From JBELMB01 sp042088665 (GTDB lineage Bacteria; Pseudomonadota; Alphaproteobacteria; Rhodobacterales; Rhodobacteraceae), in contig JBELMB010000016.1 of NCBI GenBank assembly GCA_042088665.1, forward strand, positions 1-48,615: a stretch of 48,615 bases of DNA, given 5' to 3'. Positions 1 through 9,285 of the stretch are shown piece by piece (the first letter of the stretch is position 1; every line of letters begins with the position of its first letter). A program made the position numbers and the translations under genes. The notes under the pieces were generated by a model. That model had not been told where the DNA came from, did not search any database, and saw only the letters and a program-made list of their open reading frames with translations.

Positions 1-532
1 CGACACCTATCAGGGATTGGAAGCGGGCAGCCTCGACGCGGCCGAGTTGGATTGGGCGCAGGACCATTTGCGCATCCTTTCGGGGCTTTACGGGGTGTTG
101 CGCCCCCGCGACGGGATCCAGGCCTACCGGCTGGAGATGGGGTCGCGGTTGAAAACGCGGCGCGGCTCATCGCTGTATGACTATTGGCGTGACGACATTG
201 CCAAGGCACTGAATGCGCAGGCAGAGGCGATGGGCACCTATACGCTGATCAATTGCGCCAGCCAGGAGTATTTCGGCGCGGTTCCGGCGCGGGCTCTCAA
301 ATTGCGGGTGATCACGCCGGTCTTCATGGAAGACAAACCCGGCGGTCCGAAGATTGTCAGCTTCTTTGCCAAGCGCGCACGTGGGGCCATGGCGCGCTTT
401 GTCGTGCAAAATCGCTTGACCTCGGCAGAGGGTCTGTCGGATTTCGACATTGGGGGTTACCGCTATCAGCCCGGGCAGTCGACGCCGGACAAGCCTGTCT
501 TTGTCCGTCCGGCAGAGGCCGCGGCGGCCTGA
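1..532 (+). CDS. yaaA: Peroxide stress protein YaaA family (5' truncated by window edge)
   Basis: The reading frame is open from base 2, so the gene starts outside the window; about 176 codons are visible. YaaA/DUF328 proteins are cytosolic, bind DNA and lower free iron damage during peroxide stress in E. coli; full family members are about 250-260 residues, so roughly the first third is missing. Recognisable family blocks are the LSGLYGVLRPRDGI segment, an YRLEMG block, the NCASQEYF block and a C-terminal GPKIVSFFAKRARG block. The TTG at base 17 is an internal codon, not a start. The gene converges on the sensor kinase, whose stop lies five bases downstream. The family call rests on these motifs; function in this organism is inferred. 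Confidence 0.85.
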   Translation, partial: DTYQGLEAGSLDAAELDWAQDHLRILSGLYGVLRPRDGIQAYRLEMGSRLKTRRGSSLYDYWRDDIAKALNAQAEAMGTYTLINCASQEYFGAVPARALKLRVITPVFMEDKPGGPKIVSFFAKRARGAMARFVVQNRLTSAEGLSDFDIGGYRYQPGQSTPDKPVFVRPAEAAAA

Positions 533-536
533 AACC

Positions 537-3101
537 TCATTCCGCAGCGGGGCGTCGCGCCTGCAGGAGAGCGGCGCCATAGTGTTCGATCTTGGCACCC
601 AGCTCGGCCTTGCGCAGGGGTTTTGTGAGGTAGTCGGTCAGCCCGGCTTCAAGGATGCTCTCCCTGTCGCCTGACATGGCGTGCGCGGTCACGGCGATGA
701 TCGGCACGGGATCAGCACTGTCCTCGAGGCGGCGAATTTCTCGGGTGGCCTGCTTGCCGTCCATCCGCGGCATGGAGATGTCCATGAATATGATATCGGG
801 CCGCCTTTCCTGAAAACTGTCGACCGCCTCGATCCCGTTGTTGGCAAACCGCAGTTTGACCGGGAAATTCTTGGCCATCTTTCCGAACACCAGCTGGTTT
901 GTCTTGTTGTCCTCGGCAACCAGCACATCCAGAAGGCCGTCGTCCCCGGGTGAGGCGGGGGGCGCAACCGTCTGGGCAGAGGGCGCGCCGCCCTCAATCG
1001 CCACCGGGGGAGGTGGCGGGGTATGGTTGCGCGCGGCTTTGACCTTGGACAATGCGGTAAACAGCGTCCGCCGCGGCACCGGCTTTTGCAGCACGGCGGT
1101 CACCTTGTCGGATGGCTTGAGCGCCATCTGCCCCGGGTTGTCCGAAAGCAGGACCACCGGCACCTCGCGCGGGGTCTTGAGCACGGACCGGGCCAGTTCG
1201 AGGCCGGTCATGTCAGGCAGATCATGTTCCACCATCACGAGGTCGGGCAGGTTTTCCAACCGGTCGATGGCCTCTGACCCGGTGCTGGCAAAGTCGATCT
1301 GCAACCCGAGAAGTGACAGCTGCTTTGTCAGGATCGTGCGGTTGGGGCTGTTGTCGTCCACGACCAGCACCCGTTTCAGATGCGGCGGCAAATGCGCGGT
1401 TTCGTAAATCACCGGCTCATCTGCGGGCAGGATGATACGCAGGCCAAAGCAGCTGCCTTTGCCAAGTTCGGATTCGACCCAGACCTCGCCTCCCATCATC
1501 TCGACGAGGCGGCGAGAGATGGCCAGGCCAAGACCGGTGCCCTCGAACTTGCGGTTGCGTTCGTCCTCGACCTGATTGAATTCCCCAAAGACGTGGTCGA
1601 CCTTGTCGGCCGGGATGCCGATGCCGGTGTCCTCCACCGTCAGGTGGATGGCCGTTGAACCGTCATCTTCGACCATGCCGACCACGCGCACGAGGACGTG
1701 GCCCTGTACGGTGAATTTTACCGCGTTGCCCAGCAGGTTGGTCAGGATCTGGCGGATACGCCCGGGATCGCCGACAAAAGTGGTGGGCAGGAACATGTCG
1801 TAATCGACCAGGAGCGCGATGTCCTTGTCGCGCGCATTGGGTTGCAGCAACATCACCACCTCATGGATGGCCCGTTCCAGATCGAAGGGTTCGGGGTGCA
1901 GTTGCAGCTTGTCGGCCTCGATCTTGGAATAGTCGAGGATGTCGTTGATGATCACAAGCAGCGCCTCGCCAGAGCTGCGGATCGTGCTGACGTAGAGTTC
2001 CTGCTCTTCGTCGAGTTCCGTGTCCATCATCAGGTCGGCCATGCCCACCACGCCGTTCATCGGGGTCCGGATCTCGTGGGACATATTGGCGAGAAAAGCG
2101 GATTTGGCGCGGTTGGCGGCCTCTGCCCGGATTGTCGCCTCTTTCAGGTTCAGCTGGTCTTCCTTCATCCGGCTGATATCGACGCGCAGGCCGACGCGAC
2201 CGCCATCGCTGGTTTCCCGCTCGAGGACGCGCAGCCAGCGACCATCGGGCAGCTGGGTCTCGCGTTCGGCTTCGCCCGAACGATGCGCGGTGAGACGGTC
2301 CTCAAGCCAGGTTTCTTCCTGTCCCTTCGCCTCGGGGTATTGACCGATCTTCAGACCGTGGCGGAGAAGCTCTTCAAAGCTGACGCCGCGCTCCATGATT
2401 TCCGCGCTGCCCTTGTAGTAGTCCCGGAAGGGTTGGTTGCACATCAGCAGCCGGTCGTCCGAATCGAACATGACAAAGCCGTCGGGCAGTTCCTGAACAG
2501 CCGACCACATACGCATCAGATCGGTGATGTCGACGCACAAGGACACCACGCCGCCATCGGGCAAATGTCGGTCCCGCACCTTGACGAAGCGGCCGTTCCA
2601 CAGACGGAGGGTTTCGTTGGGAATCGGTGTCTGGGTCCAGCGCGACAACATCCTCAGTTGCCAGCCCTTTGGATCCTCTCCCTGGGTGTCGACGATCCCT
2701 TCCTCGACCATGATGGCGACGATTTCGGCGTAAGGCACCCCGGGCGCAACAGCTTCCAATCCCTCGAAAGAGTCGAGATATGCGGGGTTTGCCAGTTCCA
2801 GCCGCCCCTGCGCGTCGAACATGGCAAAGCCGTCGCGCACGGTTTCCATGGCGGACCAGAGCTGTTCGGTGACCACTTCGATCTTTTCGGTGGCTTCGCC
2901 AAGTTCCTGCACCACTTGCCGGTGCTGGTCGCGGACTTCCTTGACCTGAGTGCGGGTTTCCCGGACCTCGTGGCTGAGCTTGAGCGCATGGTCCCCGAGA
3001 CGGCGGTTCGCCTCGAACAGCTCTTTTTGCTTGAGCTCAAGCAGACGTTCCGCCGCCAGTCGCGCACGTCTTTCATCGGCCAAACGGTCGGCCAGATCCA
3101 T
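537..3101 (-). CDS. Hybrid sensor histidine kinase with two PAS and two receiver domains
   Basis: I take the ATG at 3101 (854 aa) because GGAGGA sits seven bases upstream; an in-frame GTG at 3128 would add nine residues but has no good ribosome site. There is no signal peptide or membrane segment, so it is predicted cytosolic. Order, numbered from the GTG: coiled coil 15-85, PAS 88-200, PAS 208-320, HisKA with the phospho-acceptor His351 in an SHEIRTPMNG box, HATPase with the N, G1 (DTGIGIP) and G2 (GTGLGLA) boxes at about 455-570, receiver 1 at 585-700, a proline-rich linker, and receiver 2 at 733-850. Receiver 2 has the canonical Asp783 (FMDISMPRMDG). Receiver 1 has Glu634 where the phospho-acceptor Asp should be. 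There is no Hpt domain and no adjacent response regulator, so the partner is unknown. The upstream gene is divergent. Confidence 0.93.
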   Translation of the reverse strand: MDLADRLADERRARLAAERLLELKQKELFEANRRLGDHALKLSHEVRETRTQVKEVRDQHRQVVQELGEATEKIEVVTEQLWSAMETVRDGFAMFDAQGRLELANPAYLDSFEGLEAVAPGVPYAEIVAIMVEEGIVDTQGEDPKGWQLRMLSRWTQTPIPNETLRLWNGRFVKVRDRHLPDGGVVSLCVDITDLMRMWSAVQELPDGFVMFDSDDRLLMCNQPFRDYYKGSAEIMERGVSFEELLRHGLKIGQYPEAKGQEETWLEDRLTAHRSGEAERETQLPDGRWLRVLERETSDGGRVGLRVDISRMKEDQLNLKEATIRAEAANRAKSAFLANMSHEIRTPMNGVVGMADLMMDTELDEEQELYVSTIRSSGEALLVIINDILDYSKIEADKLQLHPEPFDLERAIHEVVMLLQPNARDKDIALLVDYDMFLPTTFVGDPGRIRQILTNLLGNAVKFTVQGHVLVRVVGMVEDDGSTAIHLTVEDTGIGIPADKVDHVFGEFNQVEDERNRKFEGTGLGLAISRRLVEMMGGEVWVESELGKGSCFGLRIILPADEPVIYETAHLPPHLKRVLVVDDNSPNRTILTKQLSLLGLQIDFASTGSEAIDRLENLPDLVMVEHDLPDMTGLELARSVLKTPREVPVVLLSDNPGQMALKPSDKVTAVLQKPVPRRTLFTALSKVKAARNHTPPPPPVAIEGGAPSAQTVAPPASPGDDGLLDVLVAEDNKTNQLVFGKMAKNFPVKLRFANNGIEAVDSFQERRPDIIFMDISMPRMDGKQATREIRRLEDSADPVPIIAVTAHAMSGDRESILEAGLTDYLTKPLRKAELGAKIEHYGAALLQARRPAAE

Positions 3102-3290
3102 ACACACGTCCTCCGAGTCCTCGGGCACTCTTGCCCAGCGGGAGTTGAGATCCGCTTAAGAGATTCATGACAAACGTTGACCGGTCTCCGGCTGTCCCGC
3201 GCAGCGGTGGGGTAAACCCGACCCGCTGGACCCTTGTTTTGAAACGGGGCGCGTGGCAGTTAGAGGGGATTGACCTGAAAGGAGCTTTTG

Positions 3291-6200
3291 ATGCGGCGTT
3301 TGGTTCTGACCCTGAAAGTGTCCCTGATCGCGGGGCTCCTTGGCGTGATCCCGGCCTTGGCGCAAGATGTCGTGCCGGACAGCCGGTTCGTCGTCACGCG
3401 GGACATGGATTTTGCAGGATCTGACCTGCAGTCTCTGTTTGATACAACGCTGAACGCTTGTCAGCGGGCCTGTCTGAACACGCCGGATTGCACGGCCTTC
3501 ACGTTCAACACGCGGAACAATTCCTGTTTTCCAAAGTCCGATGTCACCGACCGCACGCCTTATGACGGGGCGATCTCTGCGCGGTTGGTGCGGACAGAGG
3601 CGGATATGCAGGCGCGCGCACAGCGCAATTTTGCAGCGCTGACCTTCTTGCGACCCGGTGATCTGGACCGCGCCCGGAAAGAGGCAGAGGACCTCGGTCT
3701 GCGGCACGGTGGTGGGCAATGGACGGTCGAGGCGTTGCTTGATGCGGCCACAAGCGCGCGCACTGGTGGCACCCTGCGGGATGCGGTGCATTGGACGGGT
3801 GCGGCACTCGCACAAGAGGATTCCGCGGCGCTCTGGCTACAATACGGCGAATGGTCCGCAGAATTCTCGCAGACAGTCGAAGGCGGGGACCGCACGCGCT
3901 ACCGCACGCGGGCGCTTTATGCGGCGATCAACGCGGCGCTGCGGGCAGACTCCCCCGCGCAGCAGATCACCGCTCTGGTCGATCTCGCCCGCGCATTGGA
4001 GCGCGAAGGCCGCGGCAGGGACATGATCCCGGCGCTGCGTTACGCCGAGACCCTTGGCAACCGCGCCGAAGTGACCGAGTTGCTGGATGACGCCATTGGC
4101 AAATACGGCTTTCGCATCATCGAACATACGGTTGAGGCAGATAGTGCCAACCCCCGCATCTGCGCGGAATTCAATGAGCCGCTGGTGCGCGCCGGGCAAG
4201 ACTATACCCCCTATGTAAAGCTCGCCGATCCGCGCCTCGCGGTGCAAGCGGACGACACGCGGATCTGTGTGTCCGGCGTCACCCATGGGTCGCGCCATAC
4301 CGTCACCTTTCGCGCCGGTCTGCCCGCCCAAAGCGGCGAAGAGCTGATCCGGGACGTGCCGATCACGGCCTATGTGCGCGACCGCTCGCCTTCGGTCGGG
4401 TTCCCCGGACGGTCTTATGTGCTGCCCCGTTCTGCGGAGGCCGGATTGCCGATCGAAACCGTGAACCTCGACGAGGTTGATCTGGTGCTGCATCGCGTGT
4501 CGGACCGCAATCTGATCCAGTCCCTGCAGAACGATTACTTCGGTCGGCCGCTCGGTCTGTATGACGAGGATTACTTTTCCGAAACCATTGGCGAAGAGGT
4601 CTGGCGCGGCACAGGTGTGACGCAGAACGATCTGAACATTGGCATGACCACACGACTGCCGATGGGCGAAGTGGTGGCCGAGCTGCCCGCCGGGATCTAT
4701 GCGCTGACCGCCGTGGTGCCCACCGACGACGAGCAGCGCGCCACGCAGTGGTTCCTGCTGTCTGACATCGGCATGACGACCTTGCAGGGCAATGACGGGC
4801 TGACCGTCTTTGCCCGCGACCTGACCAGCGCCGGACCGATCGCCGGGCTGGATGTGTCGCTGGTGGCGCAGGCCAACCGTGTTCTGGCGACCGTTCAGAC
4901 CGACGCCGAGGGTGTGGCGCGGTTTGCGCCGGGCCTTTTGCGTGGGGCGGGCGGCAGCGCCCCGGCTCTGGTGATGGCAAAGCGGGGGGCAGAGGATCTG
5001 GCCTTTCTGTCGCTGACCGACCCGGCCTTTGACCTGTCTGATCGCGGTGTCGCGGGCCGTGCGCCTGCCGGGCCAATCGACGCTTTCCTTGCGACGGATC
5101 GCGGTGCCTACCGCGCGGGCGAAGTGATCCATGCGACGACCCTGTTGCGCGATGCCCGGGCCGATGCCACCGACGGTGTGCCCGTGACAGCGGTGCTGAC
5201 CCGTCCCGACGGGGTGGAATACGCGCGCCACGTCTCGGATGGGGGGCAGGCGGGCGGTCATGTCTTTTCCATGCCGCTTGCGCCCTCCGTGCCGCGCGGC
5301 ACCTGGCAGCTGGAGATCTTTGCCGATCCGAAACAGGCCGCTCTCAGCAGCACCAGCCTGCTGGTCGAGGATTTTGTCCCGGAGCGCATCGATTTCGATC
5401 TTGGCCTGCCGGATGGCGCGATTTCGCCGCTGTCGCCGCCCCTTCTGGATGTCTCGGCACGTTACCTCTTTGGCGCGCCGGGCGCTGATCTCAGCATCGA
5501 AGGAGAGTTGCGGCTGTCCACCCGGACAACGCTGGCCGCCTTTCCGGGCTACCGGTTCGGGCGCCATGACGAACCTGCGGATTATCGCACCAACAGCTTT
5601 GACGCGGATCTCGTCACGGATGCCGATGGCAAGGCCCAGCTGACCCTGCCATTGCCCGAACTTGACGCGCAGGGCCGCCCGATGCGTGCGGATGTCACCC
5701 TGCGTTTGGCAGAGGCCTCTGGCCGCCCGGTAGAGCGCCGGATCAGCCGTGACGTGACCCCGCCATCGCCCATGATCGGCATCAAGCCTGCCGCAGACAG
5801 CTTTGCGGAGCAAAGCGAAGCGCGTTTTGACGTGATCGCCCTTGGCGCGGATCTGCAACCGGCCGAGATGGAGGTCGCCTGGACGGTGAACCGTCTGCGC
5901 ACCCGCTATCAGTGGTATCAGGAGTACGGCCAGTGGAACTGGGAACCGGTGACCACTCGTACCACCGTGGCGCGCGGCACCGGGGCCCTTGGCGCTGCAC
6001 CGCTGGCAATTGCCGCAGAGGTCGACTGGGGCCGCTATGAGGTGGTGGTCGAGCGCACAGATGGCGCCTATCTCGCAGCGTCCACGGCGTTTTCCGCTGG
6101 ATGGTACGCACCTGTGACGGCGGATGAGACCCCCGACCTGCTGGAGTTGTCGCTCAACAAGGAGGCCTACGCCCCGGGTGAGACGGCGCAACTGCGCATG

Positions 6201-8714
6201 GTGCCGCGCTACGCGGGCAAGGCTCTGGTGAGTGTGCTGGCGGACCGCGTGATCTCGATGCAGGCGGTTGACCTTGTGGAGGGGGAGAACCTGCTCGACC
6301 TGCCCGTGACCGATGACTGGGGCGCCGGTGTCTACGTAACGGCGCAAGTGATCCGACCGATGGACGTGGCCGCAGGCCAGATGCCGGCGCGGGCGCTGGG
6401 CCTGACCCATGCCGCTGTCGATCCCGGCGACGCGCGTCTGAACGTCACCATCGAGACAAAGGCCGAAGCCGCACCGCGCGGCCCGCTCTCCGCCTCTGTG
6501 CTGATCGACAATGTCGCCGATGGGGAGACAGCCTATGTGACCGTGGCCGCCGTCGATCTTGGCATCCTGAACCTGACAGCCTTTCAGACCCCCGATCCGG
6601 CGGGTCACTACTTTGGCCAGCGCCGCCTTGGGGTCGAGATCCGTGACATCTATGGACGCCTGATCAATGGGCTGGATGGCACCATGGGGCAGATCCGTTC
6701 CGGTGGTGACGGGTTCGCGGGAATGGAACTGCAAAGTCCGCCTCCGACCGAGGACCTCGTGGCCTTCTTTTCCGGTTCCGTGACCGTGGTCGATGGACGG
6801 GCCGAAGTGTCATTTGACATGCCCGACTTCAACGGGACGGTGCGGCTGATGGCCGTGGCATGGTCTGCGGATGGGGTCGGCAGCGCCGAGGCGGATGTCC
6901 TCGTGCGCGATCCGGTGGTGATCTCCGCCTCGCTGCCGCGCTTTCTTGCGCCGGGGGACGAGACGCGTTTGTTGCTGGAGTTCACGCATACCCGTGGCCA
7001 ATCCGGCGAAATGCCGCTGGAGATCGTCACAGACGGCCTGAGCCTCGGGCCGGTCGCGGCCTCCGTGGTCATCGGCGAAGGTGGAAAGACGGCCCTGTCG
7101 ACCACCCTGATCGCCGGTGCTGTGGGGGATCACGACATCAACGTGGCGCTGACCACACCGGAGGGAGAGCGGCTGACCAAATCGCTAACACTTGGCGTGC
7201 GCGCCAATGATCCGGCTGTTGGCCAGACCCGGCGGTTCCAACTGGCGGCGGGGCAGACCTTTACCCTCGATCGGGAGATCTTTGCCAATCTGCGCCCGGA
7301 AAAGGCCTCTGCCCTGATCTCTGCCGGTCCGCTGGCGCGCTTTGATGCGCCGGGACTGCTGAATGCGCTGGATCAGTATCCCTATGGCTGTACGGAGCAG
7401 GTGACATCCAAGGCGATGCCGCTGCTCTACATGTCATCGCTGGCGGAGCCGCTTGGCCTTGGCAACCGCGACCGGATCGATCTGCGCATCAACCAGTCGA
7501 TTGCCCGCGTGCTGTCGCGACAGAATGCCAATGGTGCCTTTGGCATGTGGAACGCCTATGCCGACAATCTCTGGCTGGACGCCTATGTCACGGATTTCCT
7601 CAGCCGGGCCCGTGCCGCGGGCTACACGGTGCCGGACCTTGCATTCCGCAGTGCGCTGGACAATCTCCGCAACGAGATCGCCTATGCGGGTGACTTTGAC
7701 ACGGGCGGTGAAGATCTGGCTTATGCGCTGATGGTGCTCGCCCGTGAAGGCGAGGCTGCAATGGGGGATCTGCGCTACTACGCCGACGAAAAATCCACCG
7801 CGCTGGGCTCGCCCATGGCGCAGGCGCATCTGGGGGCCGCACTGGCCAGCTATGGTGACCAGCCGCGGGCGGATGCGCTCTTTGGGCTGGCCGCGGCACG
7901 GGTGGCCGCCACGGCAGATCCGGAAGGGCAGGTGTATCGTCGTGACTATGGCTCCCCGGTTCGGGATGCCGCGGGGCTTTTGTCGCTGGCGGTCGAGGCC
8001 GGATCCGACCGGGTGGACATAGAGGCGCTGACAGCTCGCATCGCATCGGTTGACCGGGCGCTTTCAACGCAGGAACAGGCCTGGGCACTGCTGGCGGCCA
8101 ATGCCATGGTGACCGATCCGACGGTGTCGGGCCTTGCCCTCAACGGCGAGGCGCTGGCCGGTCCCTTCGTTCGGCGGATCGAGGCGGCGGTGCTTGCGCC
8201 AACCACACTGACCAACACGTCGGACCAGCCCACCGATGTGACGCTGACAACGCTGGGCGTGCCGGATGGGCCAACGCAGGCCAGTGGCTACGGCTATGCG
8301 ATCGAACGGGCCTATTTCACCCTGTCCGGTGACCCGGTGACAGAGATCGCAACCGGGGACCGGATGGTCGCCGTTCTGACCGTGCGCCCGGCCGAGACCA
8401 CGCGCGCGCGCCTGATGATCGACGATCCGCTGCCCGCCGGGCTGGAGATCGACAACCCCACGCTGATCCGGTCCGGTGATATCCGCGGGCTCGACTGGCT
8501 GGAGGTGTCGGACACTGAATTTACAGAATTCCGGTCGGATCGTTTTCTTGCAGCGGTCAACCAGCGGGCCAATACAAACCCGATCCGTCTGGCGTATATA
8601 TTGCGCGCCGTCTCGCCGGGTGTGTTCCACCATCCCGCCGCGCTGGTCGAGGATATGTACCGCCCGGATTACCGCGCCACGACAGCCTCTGGCACCCTGA
8701 CCGTGGCTGAGTGA
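3291..8714 (+). CDS. Alpha-2-macroglobulin family protein with N-terminal PAN/apple domain
   Basis: This is a periplasmic protease trap of the bacterial ECAM/YfhM type (1807 aa). The ATG at 3291 follows AAAGGAG; a TTG one codon earlier is not needed. Residues 1-25 form a Sec signal peptide ending ALA-Q; there is no lipobox, unlike E. coli YfhM. A cysteine-rich PAN/apple-like module follows (about 32-95, Cys57, Cys61, Cys67, Cys79). MG domains and an A2M core (MPDFNGTVRLMAVAW) follow, then a thioester domain with Cys1367-Thr-Glu-Gln (CTEQ in GCTEQ), so the covalent trap chemistry should be intact. It heads an operon with a glycolipid-binding-domain protein and PBP1C. Linkage of A2M and PBP1C genes is a known bacterial arrangement and suggests defence of the periplasm when the wall is breached. 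Confidence 0.93.
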   Translation: MRRLVLTLKVSLIAGLLGVIPALAQDVVPDSRFVVTRDMDFAGSDLQSLFDTTLNACQRACLNTPDCTAFTFNTRNNSCFPKSDVTDRTPYDGAISARLVRTEADMQARAQRNFAALTFLRPGDLDRARKEAEDLGLRHGGGQWTVEALLDAATSARTGGTLRDAVHWTGAALAQEDSAALWLQYGEWSAEFSQTVEGGDRTRYRTRALYAAINAALRADSPAQQITALVDLARALEREGRGRDMIPALRYAETLGNRAEVTELLDDAIGKYGFRIIEHTVEADSANPRICAEFNEPLVRAGQDYTPYVKLADPRLAVQADDTRICVSGVTHGSRHTVTFRAGLPAQSGEELIRDVPITAYVRDRSPSVGFPGRSYVLPRSAEAGLPIETVNLDEVDLVLHRVSDRNLIQSLQNDYFGRPLGLYDEDYFSETIGEEVWRGTGVTQNDLNIGMTTRLPMGEVVAELPAGIYALTAVVPTDDEQRATQWFLLSDIGMTTLQGNDGLTVFARDLTSAGPIAGLDVSLVAQANRVLATVQTDAEGVARFAPGLLRGAGGSAPALVMAKRGAEDLAFLSLTDPAFDLSDRGVAGRAPAGPIDAFLATDRGAYRAGEVIHATTLLRDARADATDGVPVTAVLTRPDGVEYARHVSDGGQAGGHVFSMPLAPSVPRGTWQLEIFADPKQAALSSTSLLVEDFVPERIDFDLGLPDGAISPLSPPLLDVSARYLFGAPGADLSIEGELRLSTRTTLAAFPGYRFGRHDEPADYRTNSFDADLVTDADGKAQLTLPLPELDAQGRPMRADVTLRLAEASGRPVERRISRDVTPPSPMIGIKPAADSFAEQSEARFDVIALGADLQPAEMEVAWTVNRLRTRYQWYQEYGQWNWEPVTTRTTVARGTGALGAAPLAIAAEVDWGRYEVVVERTDGAYLAASTAFSAGWYAPVTADETPDLLELSLNKEAYAPGETAQLRMVPRYAGKALVSVLADRVISMQAVDLVEGENLLDLPVTDDWGAGVYVTAQVIRPMDVAAGQMPARALGLTHAAVDPGDARLNVTIETKAEAAPRGPLSASVLIDNVADGETAYVTVAAVDLGILNLTAFQTPDPAGHYFGQRRLGVEIRDIYGRLINGLDGTMGQIRSGGDGFAGMELQSPPPTEDLVAFFSGSVTVVDGRAEVSFDMPDFNGTVRLMAVAWSADGVGSAEADVLVRDPVVISASLPRFLAPGDETRLLLEFTHTRGQSGEMPLEIVTDGLSLGPVAASVVIGEGGKTALSTTLIAGAVGDHDINVALTTPEGERLTKSLTLGVRANDPAVGQTRRFQLAAGQTFTLDREIFANLRPEKASALISAGPLARFDAPGLLNALDQYPYGCTEQVTSKAMPLLYMSSLAEPLGLGNRDRIDLRINQSIARVLSRQNANGAFGMWNAYADNLWLDAYVTDFLSRARAAGYTVPDLAFRSALDNLRNEIAYAGDFDTGGEDLAYALMVLAREGEAAMGDLRYYADEKSTALGSPMAQAHLGAALASYGDQPRADALFGLAAARVAATADPEGQVYRRDYGSPVRDAAGLLSLAVEAGSDRVDIEALTARIASVDRALSTQEQAWALLAANAMVTDPTVSGLALNGEALAGPFVRRIEAAVLAPTTLTNTSDQPTDVTLTTLGVPDGPTQASGYGYAIERAYFTLSGDPVTEIATGDRMVAVLTVRPAETTRARLMIDDPLPAGLEIDNPTLIRSGDIRGLDWLEVSDTEFTEFRSDRFLAAVNQRANTNPIRLAYILRAVSPGVFHHPAALVEDMYRPDYRATTASGTLTVAE

Positions 8715-8724
8715 CGGCGCGCCA

Positions 8725-9285
8725 ATGACCGGGACAACCTTGGCCACGGCGCATTGGCGTGCGCTTGACCGCGAGGGGGATGACAAATGCCGTCTCGCGG
8801 AACTGGACAGCGGCTATATGCTCGTGGGCCATGCGCGCTTTCGCGACGGGCATGGTTGGGCGGCGCTGGATTACGTGGTGCGCACCGACGCGGATTGGCG
8901 CACGACGTCCGCCGATGTCACAGGCGATCACGCCGGTGAAACCATCGCATGGAAGCTGGAGCGGACGGATGCCGACTGGCGCTTCAACGGCGCTCCGCAA
9001 CCCGCCCTGCGCGGGGCGGAGGATGTGGATCTCAGCTTTACCCCGGCGACGAACCTGATGCCGGTGCGGCGACTGCCGCAGGTTGGACGACTCACGACCA
9101 TGGCGGCCTGGTTGCGGCTGCCCGGCGCGAACCTGAGCCCCCTCAGCCAAAGCTACACCCGTGCGCGTGGCCATGGCGTGCGCTATGCCGCTGCCGAAAC
9201 CGGGTTCGAGACGCAACTGACGGTGGATGACCACGGCTTTGTCACGCTGTATCCGGGTCTTTGGGAAACCGCCTCTCATGGTTAG
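8725..9285 (+). CDS. Putative glycolipid-binding domain protein (PF06475-like)
   Basis: A 186-residue protein with no signal peptide or membrane helix. The pattern matches the glycolipid-binding family typified by Pseudomonas PA1994: an N-terminal W-R-x-L segment, a CRL block, the DYVVRTDADWRT strand, then the diagnostic DVDLSFTPATNLMPVRRL block and a C-terminal VDDHGFVTLYPGLW strand. The fold resembles lipoprotein-localisation (LolA/B-like) barrels; a biological ligand is not established. It starts ten bases after the A2M stop and overlaps the PBP1C start by eight bases, so the three genes are co-transcribed. Its place between a periplasmic protease trap and a peptidoglycan synthase is unusual, and its apparent cytosolic location does not match its neighbours. 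Family call fairly sure; role unknown. Confidence 0.75.
   Translation: MTGTTLATAHWRALDREGDDKCRLAELDSGYMLVGHARFRDGHGWAALDYVVRTDADWRTTSADVTGDHAGETIAWKLERTDADWRFNGAPQPALRGAEDVDLSFTPATNLMPVRRLPQVGRLTTMAAWLRLPGANLSPLSQSYTRARGHGVRYAAAETGFETQLTVDDHGFVTLYPGLWETASHG

Noticed and set aside
1698..3170. 490-codon plus-strand frame opposite the sensor kinase
   Set aside because: Antisense shadow of a gene with complete kinase motifs.
3837..6734. 965-codon minus-strand open frame inside the alpha-2-macroglobulin gene
   Set aside because: It mirrors a high-GC gene with full family motifs on the other strand; the product is His/Arg/Gly-rich with no recognisable domain.
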